Notes under the pieces: model-generated
The model's database searches: none
What the model saw: only the letters and a program-made list of their open reading frames with translations
Told to the model about the DNA's origin: nothing
Position numbers and translations under genes: made by a program
Assembly (NCBI RefSeq): GCF_901709675.1
Contig: NC_051089.1
Location: 9,545,476 to 9,609,475 of the forward strand
Direction of reading: 5' to 3'
DNA length: 64,000 nt
Source: Syngnathus acus
Lineage: Eukaryota; Chordata; Actinopteri; Syngnathiformes; Syngnathidae
In this document: in pieces, positions 48,801-63,184 of the stretch
Numbering within the stretch: position 1 is the stretch's first letter
Layout of the letters: each line of letters begins with the position of its first letter

Positions 48801-51800
48801 AATGAAAATGGATAGGTGAGTTTTCCAGCAAATAGCTGAGGAAAAGTTCCACCAAAAACAACACGAAGCTGTTAATAGTGAACTGCAAATAGGGTTAGGG
48901 TTTACCGTTGGTTGTTACTATTGAGTTATTATATCCATCAAAGCAATATTATTTGGGGGGAAAAAAGTATATGAGCGTTTCCAACTCCCCAAGACTGAAT
49001 CCATCAACGTCTCTCCCAACTTAATGCCTTGGACAGCCAAGCCGTCTTGTGTTTTGTTTGCCACAAAGCAAATTCAGACCTCCTCTGCACTTGTTTGAGC
49101 CGCAGCGCCACGAGTGTATGCGATCAGTCGACTGTGAACGGTCCCCAGTCCTGTCGCGCTGACCTTGGCTCCCGGCCAGCCGCTGTATCCTGGCAGCTGC
49201 GGCTGTGGGCTGCCGCTCTGACAGCCGAGACTTTGCCGCCTCCGCTGCTCGACACCGCCTCTTCGCCCCCCGGTGCCTTGCTCCGACTTGATACTGGACC
49301 TCGTACGCATCCATCATGAGCGCATCCTCGCTTCCCATGCTGCGGTCACACAATCACCTGGGAGGTAGCGTCAAGAGAGGACTTTTGAAATACTGTTGTG
49401 ATTTAGAGGCCGGGTGGGCTGTGGACGGCCTCCTGCTACAATCATCTGACAGTTATTTAGCCACTAGTGCTCCGAGTGCCCCGTGGCAGCGATGACAGCA
49501 TGTGTTAGCGTCTTCCATGGATGCGGGCCACTAGTGTTTGATGAAGGTTCCGTGATTGACGATCTAACAGTTCCGGGCGAGCAAACACAAGACTGACCAT
49601 TATCCCTCCCACCTCCTTTTTCCTTCCCTTCTCGAGCAGCCCTGCTGGCCTTTTCCTGCTTCACACTGGCAGTCAAAGACCACGTAGACAGAACTGATTA
49701 GATTGCCCATTACCAGCAAGCATTTTCTTGTTTTCTTTGATTTAATTATGTCTACAGTTTGACGTCTTTTTCTGGTTCTGCTGCAGTTGGGAGGAAACGC
49801 AACTCACGTTAGTTGTGGCCTGTAAATCTGTGAGCGGGTGAGCGTGTATGTATGTTTGCTTGTTCTTCTCACAAGGCTTTTGTTGTCGTTGAGGCTGTTC
49901 ATGGTGTGATTAACAGTGTGTGCGGCCTGGCAGCAGCACAATAGGGAATCTCATAGGATTCCCTCCACACAGAGCAACCCTCTGCCGCCTTTGAAATTCC
50001 TCCATCACCATCCTCTCCCGCCTCAAAAAAGATGGATAATAAGATTTTTTTTTCCCCACTATATATTGGATTCAAAGGGTATGAGTTGGCCAAAATAAGT
50101 CTAGAAATGCAAGCCAACTGCTGTTTGCGATCTCCCCGGTGGTAGCTAATGCTGCTCGTGGAGTTGTGTTTGACTGAAGCACATAAGGATTTGGGATTAG
50201 GACAGTAACAGCGAGTGTCTTTTATTACTTGGGACCTCGAGTTTTCAAAAACCATGCTGTGGACCATATTTAGACCTAAGCCTCTGAAGCAGATGACTCT
50301 CATGAAAAGGTACTGTTAAGCTGCTGGAGAGGAAAAACAATTTTTTTGAACCTACGGGTTCCTGTGAATGATGTCGGATTGCATCTTTCAGATATTTTTT
50401 TTTTCCACATAAACAGCACTTTGATACTTTGAATTATATTTTCAAATAGAAAAAGTGATATTAATTCAACCCAACACCCCAGTTTCAGGTTTGACGCCTG
50501 ACGATAAGTCACATGAGATCAAGAAGACGCATCTTACAGCGCTTCAAATTAAACAAGCCTATACACAATTGATTTTGTAAGAGAGCTCTCCGCCTACTCA
50601 TTAAGCGTATGTCACATGACTCAATTAGGGAAGTTTTCCAATATTGTGCTTAATATTGTGCTCTCTTCCCTCAGGGTTTCACAGACAGCCCTCATTATGG
50701 TGATCATTTGAGTGACAGTCGATTAGTGTCCCATGAAGGATTGTCCCCGACACCTTTTATGAACTCCAACATAATGGGTGAGTAAATGATTCTCTTCTGC
50801 TCACTCCTATCATGCCCTTTGGTAGAGGACAGACATTGTGTTAAAAAAAAATGCCTTGATGATGCTGGGGCCACATCATTCATCTGGAGGCAGCAGTAGT
50901 GAGTGACTTTCCAGGCTACTGGGATATTTTTTTTTTCACTCTCCTGCTGTCTTTATTCCCTCTGTTAATCCCCTTCCCGTTACTGCAAGTCCCTTTTCCG
51001 CCTCCTGCGATGACCCTCCCCCAGGCTCCAAGTCACACCATCAGTATAGCTTTCCATCATAAGAAGCTCTCCTGACCATCATCACCTCCCTAAGCAATTT
51101 ACATTGTCAGCTGGGTGGAGGATGTTGTTTAACAAGACCATTGCACCTACTCATAATCGAAATCTGGTCTAGACTATCTACTGTTGCTTGATTTTAATGT
51201 TGTTGTTCTCTTAATTGGATCAATTCCGTCTGCGTTGCGGCTATCTTGCAGCCACGTATTTCCATTTTTTATGACTAACTAATCATTTATCCATAAATAT
51301 CATCGATCGTGAACTTTGCCTGAATAAAAATTGGATTATAAATTGAGGATAATATTATTAATAATTTGATTATTTTTTTTTTTTATTGCAGGTCATTTTA
51401 ATAGATGTGCAAAGTTAGCGGCATTGCTGCTCCATTATTCTAAGGCCACCGAAACCAGTAAATAAACCAAACAAACTAGCGATCTAATTAAATAATAATT
51501 AATAATTACATCCTGCTATGATGTAACCAAGCCACATAGTAACTTTGCCTTATGAAATTCCACTAGTTTAATGCTAACGCACAATGCAAAACTTCACAGA
51601 CAGACTAAAACTAGCATCATTCTGACACTGCAAGCAACGGGTATTTGAACAAAGACTGTGGACAGACAAGAACACAATCCGAACAGGCTTATATATTTTA
51701 TCCTCTGTGAAAATTGAATAATAAAACTGCATCTTAACCGAGATTAGAGGAGATTCTGTATCTCTTATTGTACTTGATGAAAGTAACCAGTGAAGAGGCA

Positions 51801-54800
51801 CCGCTTGACTATGTCACGTAGTTGTCATGTGCGAAAAGGCCACTTGTGCCGCAATCCGCTTACTAACCTTGACGTCATGCACTGCACGCTGCCTGACAGG
51901 TGGACACCACATTGCTCATGTTTATAGTGCAATCAAATGACAAGACTTTCATCAGTGGTGTTTTGTTATGTGACACCATCTGACTCACATCAGCTGGTGT
52001 CATATTCAATTTACAATTACGTCAGCATTCTCTTCGACGCTACATACGATATATCTGGATTATAAATTGGCTTTAAAGATGACACGTTTGAGGAGTTTTA
52101 GTTGTTTATTTCAAACTATTATTTTTTAGAATTTTTTTTATTCCTTTTGTCATTTTGATGCAATTCACTCCCACCATGACATCTTTATTACCTTATTCTT
52201 TTTCTATAGCTTGTATGGAGAAGACTTCCCCCACATTCAGCAGTCCTAATTATCCACAGGGATAGAGAGTTCATCTCCCCGACAAGAAGTAGTGAGGTGT
52301 AATTACCTAATACGATTTTTTTTTTTTTATTCTTGTGTCAGCTGGATGAGGGATGTCTGGTGGGATGTTGGGAGTGCTTGCTATCAAGCTATCTGCCTAA
52401 TTACCACACGGAATGAGCTCCAACTGAAGGAGCTGAACTCTGGCCCTTTCTATATTGCACCGTGGCTTAATGTTTTGTAATTATTAACTTAATGGACTGA
52501 CCTAATTTTCCTTTAATTGTGTCTCTGTCTGGTATTGTTCTACATGAAGACAACGAGGACAAAAGACTGATATTCAATTACAAGTTGAAGCAGAACGTAA
52601 AAATGGCAACGTTCGAAAGGTGGTAAATACTATAACAGATTGTTTTGACACATGGTTGATGTAAATCGAGCACGTGTTCTTAGCAACCCTCTCAAACATT
52701 CAAAATTCAGCTTCATCCTCACTACGTCTTTGCATTAAATCCTTCAGTCCATATGCTTTATAGGCATGACACAACTGCTGAGTTGTAAATTTATAGTCAC
52801 GTTCCCCCTGGTGTGCTTCCTTCATGTTACACATGCAGCTTTGGCTTTGCATACTAACTCATCATCTGAATGGCGTCATCAACACGCACACAAATAGGAA
52901 CATGAATCACACATCCACATGATAACGCAACGTGACTACCTGAGAGGGACTGAGCTGTGCTGTAGATGACATGCCCACTGCAACCATACAATTATTGTAA
53001 TTATGTATATGCATAGACGAGCCCGTCACTCATGGTGCATTTGACGGAGACTCCGCTTTCTACACAGAACATTCAAAGAAACGTTTGTCAGTCACTGTGT
53101 CACAATAACATGTATTTGTGAGCTCATGGTCATCACGTTGAAGAATTCAAAGGTAGTGATTGGAACATTGACGAAGAAGTAAGCTAGCAGTGTTCACTCC
53201 CACAACGTTCCAATCGCCACTTTCCACGGTTAGACTGCACTTTGCGGCGGGGTGTGAAAATCGCACACTTGAGTTCAAATGCAAAAGCAGTCTCCATTTT
53301 CTTATTGAATAAAATTTGTTTTTAGATTTTATATATCTGGTTTGGAACTGATACATATTAAGCATTAAAAGGCTAATTTGAAAAAAAAAAAATCTGGTAA
53401 CCTGGATTGAAAAAGGTCTTTCAAAGATCATTTAATCACAGAACCAGACAACACATCCCTGTATGGCTTCCTCCATGAACCTGTGTTAAACCTTGATTTT
53501 GCATGAATGTTTGATTTTAAGTGACAAGCGCAAAATGCACATATATATCTCCAGTTGATATGACAAGAACAGGGTGTTGCAAACGGAGGACGAGGCCATG
53601 CGGTGCAGTACAGTTTAGACTGGAGCCGGTCATTATGCTGAGCTGCAGGGTGTGCTTATCTATTACCGAGGTCAGTGGAGCATGAAGAGCTGAAGACGAG
53701 CTGAAAGAGTGCAAATCCTTTTTCTCCATCCCTATGCCGCCCACATCTCTCACGTTCCCCACCCTTGTGCCTCTCTTGGCCCATCTTGGCCTTACCCGGC
53801 CTTTCCTTCCTCGGGCCCCGGCCCCCAATAGTTGACTGGGGAGGCGGGCCAGCTGCAGAGGATCAGCTGTAGGCTCAATAGGCCTTCGGGGAGGAGGGGC
53901 TGTGTCTTTATAGTGGAAATAACGGAGATTTGACCAAGATATGATGACTTAATGAGTCTCTAGGAATCAGCTGCAGAGGTCACAGCTTCATGGTAATTCT
54001 TATCACTGCAGAATATTTATTTATTTATTTTTTATTTTGAATTCGCTGTTCCCATGGGAAATTAATAGATTATGAGCCCAAAAAAAAAAAAAAAAAAAGA
54101 GCCAAAGTGCTATATTTTGTTCCCAATGTGTCATTGGTCCAGGCAGAACAGCGCCAGTGCTGCACCTGGTTGAGTTCACAATCCGGGCTCCAAACACCTG
54201 CAGCTCCGCCAACATGGCAGACATGCTGCGCTGAGCACTATATTTAGCCACGAGACGGCTATATTTTGCCAAACCAGTTCACAATAATCAGGAATCAAAT
54301 CACTGTAATTAAACCTACTAATACCTACTAATTTAATTAATACAAAATTCTCTTGACATTTTTGACTTGTCTCCAGCTAGTCAGGGATTATGAATTGGTC
54401 ACCGAAACCACTGACTGACTGCACTGTCACCCAATTCTGTAACAATGTTAACATTCAAACTGGAAGTTGTGTTTGCATATATTTAAAGCAAGTGGCACGC
54501 AATTTATTGTCCTGCTTTTCCCACCCTAAGCTGTTTTTGTTTAACGGTTTTCTTGAAATGCATCCCTTGTGCTGGAACGGCATTCCAAAGCCATGTGTGT
54601 ATCACTCTTTGTCCTTCACCTCAGTTCTGTGTTGTTTTGCCGTCCAACAGTTGTTTGGCATCCGATACCAAACATTGACACATACTTGATGTTTCATGCC
54701 GACTGGATTGGGAGAAATTCTCTCAGCTTGTTAAATGTGCACTGTTTCCCTTAGACAGCTGGTAAAGGGATGCAGGGGAACATGTTAGCGGCATCCATTA

Positions 54801-57800
54801 CAGTGTTGGTGTTCGCATGGCGGGAGACGTTATTAGGGAGTGCATCGCCTCACTCCTCTTAAGAGAATGGATGTGTGATTATGAAGTCATCAGCCGTGAA
54901 CCTGGGCGGCGTTGGAGAAGCACCCCTCCTCATGGGTCCTCAGGGTGCCATTGATTGGTGACCATGTGTTTGTGCCCGATAGACTGTGAAATGGTGTGTT
55001 GCTGCACGGCTGTGTCACACCTGCGTCCCACCGATGTGATTGATTGGTTTGGTCATGTGGAATGTTCCCATCTGGTCCACAGTAATGCATTTTTTTCCCC
55101 CTCATTTGCGAATAAGAAGCCCAGGCGGGAGAATAGCGGGGCTTGGGAAAAAAGGCAAAGGCCACATGAAAATACCCTAACCCCCCCCCCCCCCCTTCAT
55201 CTTGCCTTTTTTCTTTTTAACGTTTCAGAAAAAAAAAATTAAATTGACCAAGCTTTGGCATCAGACAATCTGGGCGTGGGCTAAATACTATCAGGAAATC
55301 CACATATGTAACAGAAATTGATTTTTTTTCAAAGGACGTAAACCGTTTTTCCTGTGCCCTAGCAGCAGGAATACCTTTATTAGCAGTGGAGATAATCTTT
55401 TCTACCCCCAAGCTTAATGTGTTATTTTTAGAGCAGTGAAATGACGAATAATGATGATTTGCACATTAGGTCTTTGAATCACTTAAGCACCACAAAAAAT
55501 GTGGCTAGATTAGTTTCCACTACCTCTCAAGATAGATAAAAAACTGTGATTGCTGGTATCATGCATCAAGCAGTCACAAAAAGGTTAATGCAATACAATT
55601 ACGAGATGGTTTAAATGCCATCCGTGTTGATTAGTGGACGCTAATGAAACCGCCCTTGTTATTTTCTTTTTCATTCTTGCATTCCCCCAGGCTTGATTTC
55701 TCTTAATCCTGATCCTTTTTCTTAAATTGATCTAGTTATTCTACCTAATGGCTAATTACACATCAAGCTGCATGAGTGGAGGTATTTATCATCACGGTAC
55801 CTAATAATCAGTGGCATTTCAACAAAGGGGGGGAAAATGCAAATTAGAACTCATTAACATTTGCTCTCGCTGTGTTGAAGTCACCACTGACAAGGCAGTA
55901 TGCAGAAATGAATGTTGATCTTATGGCAAAGGAGATATGTTTCCTCTGAATTGTCATTTTCTGTCCTGCACGTATTTGCAATGCTGGGCTGGATTCCAGG
56001 AAGCTGATTTGACTGTACCCAACCACCGTCGTCCGCTTGCACGTCCACGTTGACCTAACCTTTAATCCAGTCAGCTTTCATTTACTATCTAACAGAGCTG
56101 GTAGAAGCCTCAAAAAGCTTTGTACATAGGGACATGACAAAAACTCCTAAGGGAAGTAAACAAAAGGGCTATTTCAAAGGTAAGGTGACTGGGACGCAAC
56201 ATCCATCTAACACAATTTTACTGAAGAAAGCCCAGGAAATCATTTCATGTTTTGTACATCAATGCTCAGAACCAAGGCTTTGTCTTGAAAATGATAATAG
56301 GCACTGATTGTGCTATTTTAAACTTTCAACAGTTAATTGTAGGCATAAATATGATTATAACATATGGACTCGGGTGATTTCACAGTGTTTTCATGAGTTG
56401 TAAATTTCAATCACATAAATTGAGACAATTCTATTAATCCCATTGGACTCTTCCTTTGCAGCTTTCTGGTCTTGACAGTCAGCCGGCATCAAATTAATTG
56501 TTAAAATATCAGCGGAGCCAATAAAATTTCATGGGACAAATTATCATGCTATTAGAAGCAATAATTAGATGATGATGATTTTTTTGTATGTGAATATTTA
56601 GAGTGCTATAAAATGGAAACTATAACCTTAACACATTGGATAGCAACAGCAAAGGTGAGAACTGGGAAGGAAACGTTTGAGCTGATGTGTGTTAAGCTCA
56701 TTTTGTTTCAATATTTTCCCATCCCGCACTATATGTTTGTTACCTTAGAGCAAGGAAAATCGACTCACTCGCTGGATGGGAAAAAAAAAGGCCCTTGGAA
56801 TGTATCTCACGGTTACTGAAGCATGCTCTCTAATTGCTTGTTTTTGTGGTGAGCGTTTTGAATTGATCCCTGGAGACTCTTAGGTCACTACCTCTGGTGT
56901 TATCAAAATATGTGTGGCTCAATAGAATGCCACATTGTTCTGCGGTGCAGCCATCAGATCGATAAGTTCACTGAAAGACTGGTCGGCTTTGACTTTCCAT
57001 CACCTAATTCAGTTTTAGTTTTCAGGTCGTTTCATTTGAAAAATAAACCGCAAGTTTTCAAATCCTGTTTTTAAATAGACTATATTGCCCCAAAAAGTGT
57101 TTCAGTACATGCAAAGTACATGCACTGACATTGTGAGTTATATTTATATACGGCGTTCCAATTTCACGATCAACATTTTTGTCATCTTCACTGGAGATGG
57201 TGTGAAATGTGACAATAATGTGAGGTGAACATTTGCTTTGCCTTTGGCTCGAACACATGACAAACCCAAGCCGCTTTTGATAAAAGACGCATGACAGCAG
57301 CCTGTAGTCTACACAAAAAAAAAAAAAAAAACAGCAATAGTCTCAAAGCTTGAGGAAAAATCTTCTGAGGTCTGTGGAAACAATAGTTGAGCTGCAACAT
57401 AAAGTGCTATATTTAGCTTTTGGACTGGGCACCGACTCCATCGCTCAGATGACGCCATCCTGCGTACACACTGGGAGACAAATAACGTTGCTACGACTGT
57501 GCAATTATTAAGGCCATTACTTTCTTGTGTTTTTTTCCCCCGATGGTTTTGTTTATCTGCTCACATAATAATGACTCTCAAGCTGAGCGACAGTGAACCG
57601 ACTGGTAAATAATGCGATTAGGGATTGGTATAGCCATCATCCATTAATCATGACGTATTCTGTTGACTGTATGGAGCTGATTGTTGATTAATTTAGTTTA
57701 GTTTAGTTTAGTTTATTGTTTAGCACATATTATTATAACAAATAACAGTGCAGGGAGGGAGACGAAGCCTAGGGCTTGTAAGGAGCTCCACTCCTGTATA

Positions 57801-59481
57801 ATCAAAGTGCACAACAAACAAAGTGCTGTGACATCAAATATTATTCAAGTGTTTAAGAAAGAAAAAAAATAATAATAATATATATATATATATATATAAA
57901 TGAATAAACATCAATGAATAAACACAAGCATAACTAGCTAAATATTAAATCGTCATATTTATATATGCATATATACGAAAGTGAACGTATACATACATAA
58001 ACAAATACACTATACAAAATGAGAAACAAGAGAAACAAAATTTGACACTTTAGTGATGTTGAAACACAAATTAATCACATCTTAAAGTCATTTAATTAAA
58101 GTGGAGCGCACCAATTGGCTAAAACCAGTCATTTAATCTCAACTACTTTGAAGTGTTAAGGCTACACGTTGTTCCCGGCAACCAAGGCAGCTCCGGTTGC
58201 TCAAAACAATGTGGGCAGTGGGGCGTTGCGGTGGTTCGTGTACTGACGCTTAACACGCGACAACCTTTGAATCATCTCGTGTACCAAAACATGCAAAAAA
58301 GCCTGTTATTTGCATGTACAATGCTCTCCTCCTCCCTCCCACACATTGTCAGATTTATTTGCATGGAGACCATTTGACTGTTCTTGAAACAGGAGTTCAA
58401 TACATTCTGATAACTTTCAGAGATTGAAGAGATTATTTAAAATCATAATTGTCAGTATTGTGGGTGGTACATGGTGGCTGTCTATAAAGAAGCCTCTCTT
58501 GGTTTATACTATTACGTCACTGCCCACTGTCAAACATCGAAATATGAAGAAAGTCACAGTCAGACTGAACATTTTTTTTATCATAAATATTTATTGCGTT
58601 CAAAATTGTTCCACGCCAGTTGTATAAGTAATATTTTGGCTAGTATCTTTGCTGACTATTTTGAGATTACATTTTCATTCGTGTAATGATTGCTTGTTCT
58701 GTATTAAATTGTTACTGTTGAAAGTTTTGCAGGAAAATGCAGGTGAAAATGTCTGACGTTTCCATAAAAATATAGCTAAAGAAGTACAAACTTCCCCTGT
58801 TTTTTTGTAATTTTGTTCACAGAGGGCAGATTAGTTCAATATAGGAAGTCAAATCCATATAAATTAGTGGAGTGGAGCGAAAAGATTCAAGATAAGATAA
58901 AAAGGTCAGAGCTAAGAGATCTGTTAATCTGTGACCTCTATACGTGGCATGGTGGATTAATTTGCCGGCACTCTGCCACTTGGTCCCGTTCCATCCTTCT
59001 CCCCTTGCAGCTGATTTGTCACGCGTTGGGGGAGGAAGGGTGCAATGTTAAAAATGTGCTGCCATGTCCACCGCTTTAGCTTTGTCTCTGATTGTTATCC
59101 TCTTATGTATTGTGATTTTGTCTCCCGCTCATGTTTAGCAGTGCTTCATCTTGTTATCTGCACAAATACATTTTTACACCAAAAACACTATCGTACAAGA
59201 TTACTCAATCACAATGTCGAGAGCTTTGTTGGATTTAGAAAATCTTGTATCAAGCCCCAAAACTATGTCACTCGCTTGTTTAGACAAAAGTGATTACTTG
59301 ATGAAAGTTCATCTCTATTGTGGGATTCATTCAAATTTATTGGATTTGTGAACATTTAGGATCAAACGAATTATACTTTCAAGTCATGGAGAATAGCGTC
59401 ACTCTCAAGCATGTACTGAAATTGGCACATTCATACACAAGCGGCCACGGACCCACAAATAATTCCAAGTATGTAGATCCT

Positions 59482-59513
<32 letters not shown>

Positions 59514-62500
59514 ACAACTAGGAGATTTAAACTCTCCTTCAGGCATCAATGACTTTTTGTCTATTGTTTATCAAAACTAGATCATCAACCCTACAGGCTA
59601 ATGATTAGCGCAAGCTGTGCTACATCATCAGTAAACACTGTGACAGCATCATTGCTGTAAATATTTATGGAAGCATGTCAGGTCTGCATTTCCCGGATTC
59701 CCTGACCTGCGTTTACACTACGTTTAGGTGTTATTGCTTCGTGAGTGGATTTGGCAACACGTCCTGTTGTATGATCCGAGTGGGTGTTTGAAAAGCCTAA
59801 AACTGCAGCGCCCAGCATCAATTATTCACATCAGACACCAAACATGTGCTGCCAATGAATATTTTACTCTTTACTTTCAACCTCTGTGGACTTTTGTGGA
59901 ATGATGGCAAATCCAGCTAAAGAATCCTCAGATATTTGCTGAGAGGATATAATGAAATAAAAGTTCGGACGAAAGAAGATAGTTCATCTTCCTCCAGCGA
60001 TAGCGCAAGGTGGTAGTATCCGACAACTTAATCCTTTTTCCAGAGTGATGGCTTGGAATCGTACCGTATTGTTGTTACAAGAGAAGCGGCTTTGCGAGAT
60101 AAACCATCTTCCCCGATAGACCCAGCTCTCATAGTGTTCAGAGATGTAGTCCAGTCTGCACATTGTAACTTTTTATTCCCGTAGAACTGCTCGGATGATG
60201 TATTAGCCTTTGCTCAACCGTGCTTGTGATGCAATGTTCACTTCAGATCCATCATTGTGGAACAAAACATTCCCGCCATGCAAGTTTTTAGCTCACCAAA
60301 GTCATCACCTGTACTGTGACGTAAACAGAATTTCACACTGACTCTTTGCTGCCTTGTAGTATTTGGACTTCTGGCAAATACTGTGTTATATATGACGCTA
60401 TTAAAGTTATTCATCTTCCCCATGTAGTAGCTCACGTAGCTTTTGTTTTTCCGGGGGACTAAAACTGCTGAGTTTAGATTTTGTCAAGTGTTTGATTAAT
60501 GTGCTTCTGTGTGCTTGCTTTATTTCTCCCTTTAAAATCATATGCCATGTTTTGTAGATTTGTGGGCATTGATACAATATTGAACATGGCTATGGATCGA
60601 TACTGTAGCTGCTCATGTTTATCGTAGCTCTTGAGGGTGCAGACTTTACGGTAGTCTCTAACCTACTCTCTTTGCTGCAGTGCGAATGCGTCACTCTTTT
60701 ATTCTCAAATTTGTCTGTAATATTCCTAAACATTTCCACCCCCCTTTTATGATGCATTTGATCAGTTCATAACCATGTTTGCCTCATAGTTGCGTCACAG
60801 AAGATAACCATCAACCTTCTTTTTCAGCCAAATCAGAGAGAGCTGCGTTACATGGCTTTGGAAGGGAAACTGGAGCATCTGGCTGTCAGGTGAGTTCCAT
60901 ACTGGCAAAACTATACTAGACTTCTTTATTTTTTCTTATTTATACAGATACATGTATGTATGTTATAAACTATGCCCTGATTGATTTTTCTAGCCTACTT
61001 TACACATGTAACAATTCAGCTGGTGTTTGCCAGGCTTATAATCCAAATAATTGAATTAGATCATTGATCTACTTGCCACATGGCCACTTGCCTGACATAG
61101 CTAATGACTTCTCATGCTTCAAAAGAAGTCCTGCGGTGGATTGATTTGCACTGCCTTGTTCATTCGCCTCTGCCTGTCAGCCTCAGGTGCACCTCACTTC
61201 CATTACATATTAATTTGTTAACAGCTATCACTTCTGTTTGTAAACAGATTCATTTAAATATCTATAACTCTGACTTAATTGAATGCATTGCATGGACTCG
61301 GTTCAGTCTTAGTCTTCTTTAGCGATTTTTCTCTCCGCAAGAGTGAGAGCAGACTGTGTTGAGGCAATGGTTCAATATCATTGAACAAAGCCAAGAGCCC
61401 AAATGGGTCAGTGATGTGACATCAATGACAGCTTGTCATTTTGCACAGCCAGTTTGTTCCTTTTGGATTACATTTTTGGCACCACGTCCAATAGTTTTGA
61501 TGACCTACATTTTGCAAGGAGGCAACTAAAGTATGTTTTGTGACTTTGACATTATGTACCGTACATGCAACGCACCGTCTACACTACATAAACAGCTTTA
61601 AATTGAATTATTTCCATTTCTTTAGTGCTCGTGCAAAAAAAGCAAAGCTGTGTTTAATTTACTAGAGTTTATCCACTAGAAAGGTCAAATATGTCAGTGT
61701 GTCAATCATCAGCCTGCAAAGGGGATTCCCAGAGGCACGCGCCCGAGTTGGCAAGCCAACGACTAAACATAGCTTGCTGTTGTACTCACCATTGTGAGGT
61801 GGCCCGTAGCTGATTACTGTAATTGGGAAAATCCCCAAATTGGCCTCTTAAACCTGTTAGCTAAGGTTGTTGGGGTCAGACAGATATTGGATGACACTGG
61901 CATTGGCAGTTTTATGCACGCACTATAACATTTGAAATTTAGATGCCGTACTATTTGATCATATGCGAACCATGAAATAGGAGACCACTGTCACCGCTTA
62001 TTCCCTCTCATTATGGAGCAAGTGTATTCGAAAAAGAAAAGAGGAGCCGAAAACAATGGCAGTGTTTGTTTGACCGATATCAAACTATGTATTTGCTTTT
62101 CCTGTGTTTCATTGTAAAAATGCAATTGTTGTTATTTTCCCGTATTTTCAGTCACAGCCATCTCTACGCTCAGACGTGGGAGTGACAAGTCCTAGTTCAG
62201 GGACGGCGTCGGCAAAGTCAGCGGCTCCCTTCTTTTCGTTCAGTGCTGCCAATCCCAGAAGACGTGCTTTGCAGGACCCTCCGCCCATTGGTCAGTACCA
62301 CTTAGGTCACAGATCGAAATGAATGTCAATTCTTCTCTTTGGGCATAACTCTCTTTGTGTGGCAGATGCCCAAAACCAAAAAAGAAACTTAAAAAATGAT
62401 AAATGTATTTTTTATGTCATGAAACAATATACAATAGTGTAATACGAGGCATATCCTTGCAAAATATTTGGGCTGCAACGCTAAGATTCTGGGGCTGTGA

Positions 62501-63184
62501 CTAACGATTATTTCAAGAATCGATTAATCTGTCGATGAATCAAATTGAAAAATATGTATCAATTTCCATCTCTTTATCCAAGAAGAGGATGGTATTTCAG
62601 ATTCATAGTACCTAAAACAAAAATTTATTTCAATTCAGTTAATGCTCTGGTCGGTCACATGATGAAAAATAGGCAAAAATGTTGATCATGGCTTACAATG
62701 TTAAAGCCAATGTTTTATTTTGATTCAACATAAAGATAATCAAAAATCAGTATTGATGAATTTATGCCATTAGTTGTGATTAATTCATGCACCTCTATGA
62801 GCTACAGTGTCTGATTGAGATTAATAATTTTCTTAAATTGTTCTAGTTTGGCTTCCCTTGAATAGTTGGTCATTAAGAATTAAATGAATAGATAATTATG
62901 ATTTATGTTTACTTGCTATTGCCAAATACTTATTGCCAACCTTCAACACTATACACTATGCAATATCATGTACCAAAATTACATCTTCACCAAAGTCACC
63001 AAAAAGATTGTTATCCTATTCTATTTGGAGTTGTTTTTGTAGTGTTGGCAAAGTGTTTTGTTTGGAGCGCACTGTCTTGTGTGTGTTTGCGAATGATTAA
63101 ATGCGCTTTTCGCTTTCATCTCTTTGTACAGATCCTCTCCAAACAAAAAAGGTTCGCAAGGTCCCTCCTGGCCTGCCTTCATCT
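42820..63184 (+). CDS. tcf12: TCF12 (HEB), N-terminal part (partial at right edge)
   Basis: TCF12 is a class I (E-protein) basic helix-loop-helix activator that binds E-boxes as homo- or heterodimer. Seven coding exons are in the window: 42820-42891, 43089-43161, 46877-46953, 50675-50777, 60828-60889, 62152-62290 and 63132-63184; 579 nt, 193 codons in continuous phase. The protein starts [20 protein letters not shown] and continues into activation domain 1, with the LDFS motif at residues 20-23 and [20 protein letters not shown]. Then come [47 protein letters not shown] and the basic block [13 protein letters not shown]. All match human TCF12 in order. The start exon begins at 42803 after CCCTCCAG, so 42803-42819 is untranslated. 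The second activation domain and the bHLH domain lie beyond the right edge. No HEBAlt start exon was seen inside the window. Confidence 0.95.
43162..46876 (+). other. TCF12 intron after coding exon 2
   Basis: A 3.7-kb intron. Repeat-like phrases occur near 46246-46320 (AGGGCTGAACAATTTTTGG, then TTGCGATTTTGATTCAG). No exon-like stretch recognised. Confidence 0.55.
46954..50674 (+). other. TCF12 intron after coding exon 3
   Basis: A 3.7-kb intron. A G+C-rich patch at 49080-49310 and a (CA)-rich stretch at 48205-48230 stand out. No exon-like sequence or transposon ORF recognised. Confidence 0.55.
53850..54200. promoter_or_regulatory. E-box cluster in TCF12 intron
   Basis: CAGCTG occurs at 53850-53855, 53864-53869 and 53968-53973, and CACCTG at 54163-54168 and 54195-54200. 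Both are preferred E-protein sites. Enhancer function is inferred only. Confidence 0.35.
57690..57900. repeat. (TTTAG)n-headed repeat with (TA)n tail
   Basis: Four TTTAG units at 57692-57711 lead into a block with ACAGTGCAGGGAGGGAGACG and AGCCTAGGGCTTGTAAGGAG. The stretch ends in (AAT)n and (TA)n at about 57866-57898. It looks like a short interspersed element with simple-repeat ends; the family is not assigned. Confidence 0.45.
59482..59510. repeat. Poly-C run (about 29 C)
   Basis: A very long C homopolymer in the large TCF12 intron. The exact length is unreliable in any assembly. Confidence 0.9.
60890..62151 (+). other. TCF12 intron after coding exon 5
   Basis: A 1.26-kb AT-rich intron with no recognised feature. 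Confidence 0.6.
62291..63131 (+). other. TCF12 intron after coding exon 6
   Basis: Intron with a copy of the GGGGCTGTGACTAACGATTA dispersed repeat at about 62490-62560. Nothing else recognised. Confidence 0.6.

Larger units (their letters stand above)
50778..60827 (+). other. TCF12 large intron (10 kb)
   Basis: The longest intron in the window. It holds a cluster of E-boxes at 53850-54200, AT-rich patches with many TAATTA-like motifs (55610-55860, 56470-56590) that look like conserved noncoding DNA, a repeat at 57690-57900 and a poly-C run at 59482-59510. No exon recognised. Confidence 0.55.

Noticed and set aside
49029-49353. Overlapping ORFs in a G+C-rich patch of a TCF12 intron
   Set aside because: No homology recognised, both strands are open because of base composition, and no splice context fits.
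50778-63131. HEBAlt-type alternative TCF12 start exon
   Set aside because: The expected start was looked for and not seen; in mammals it lies after the last exon in this window, so it should be to the right.
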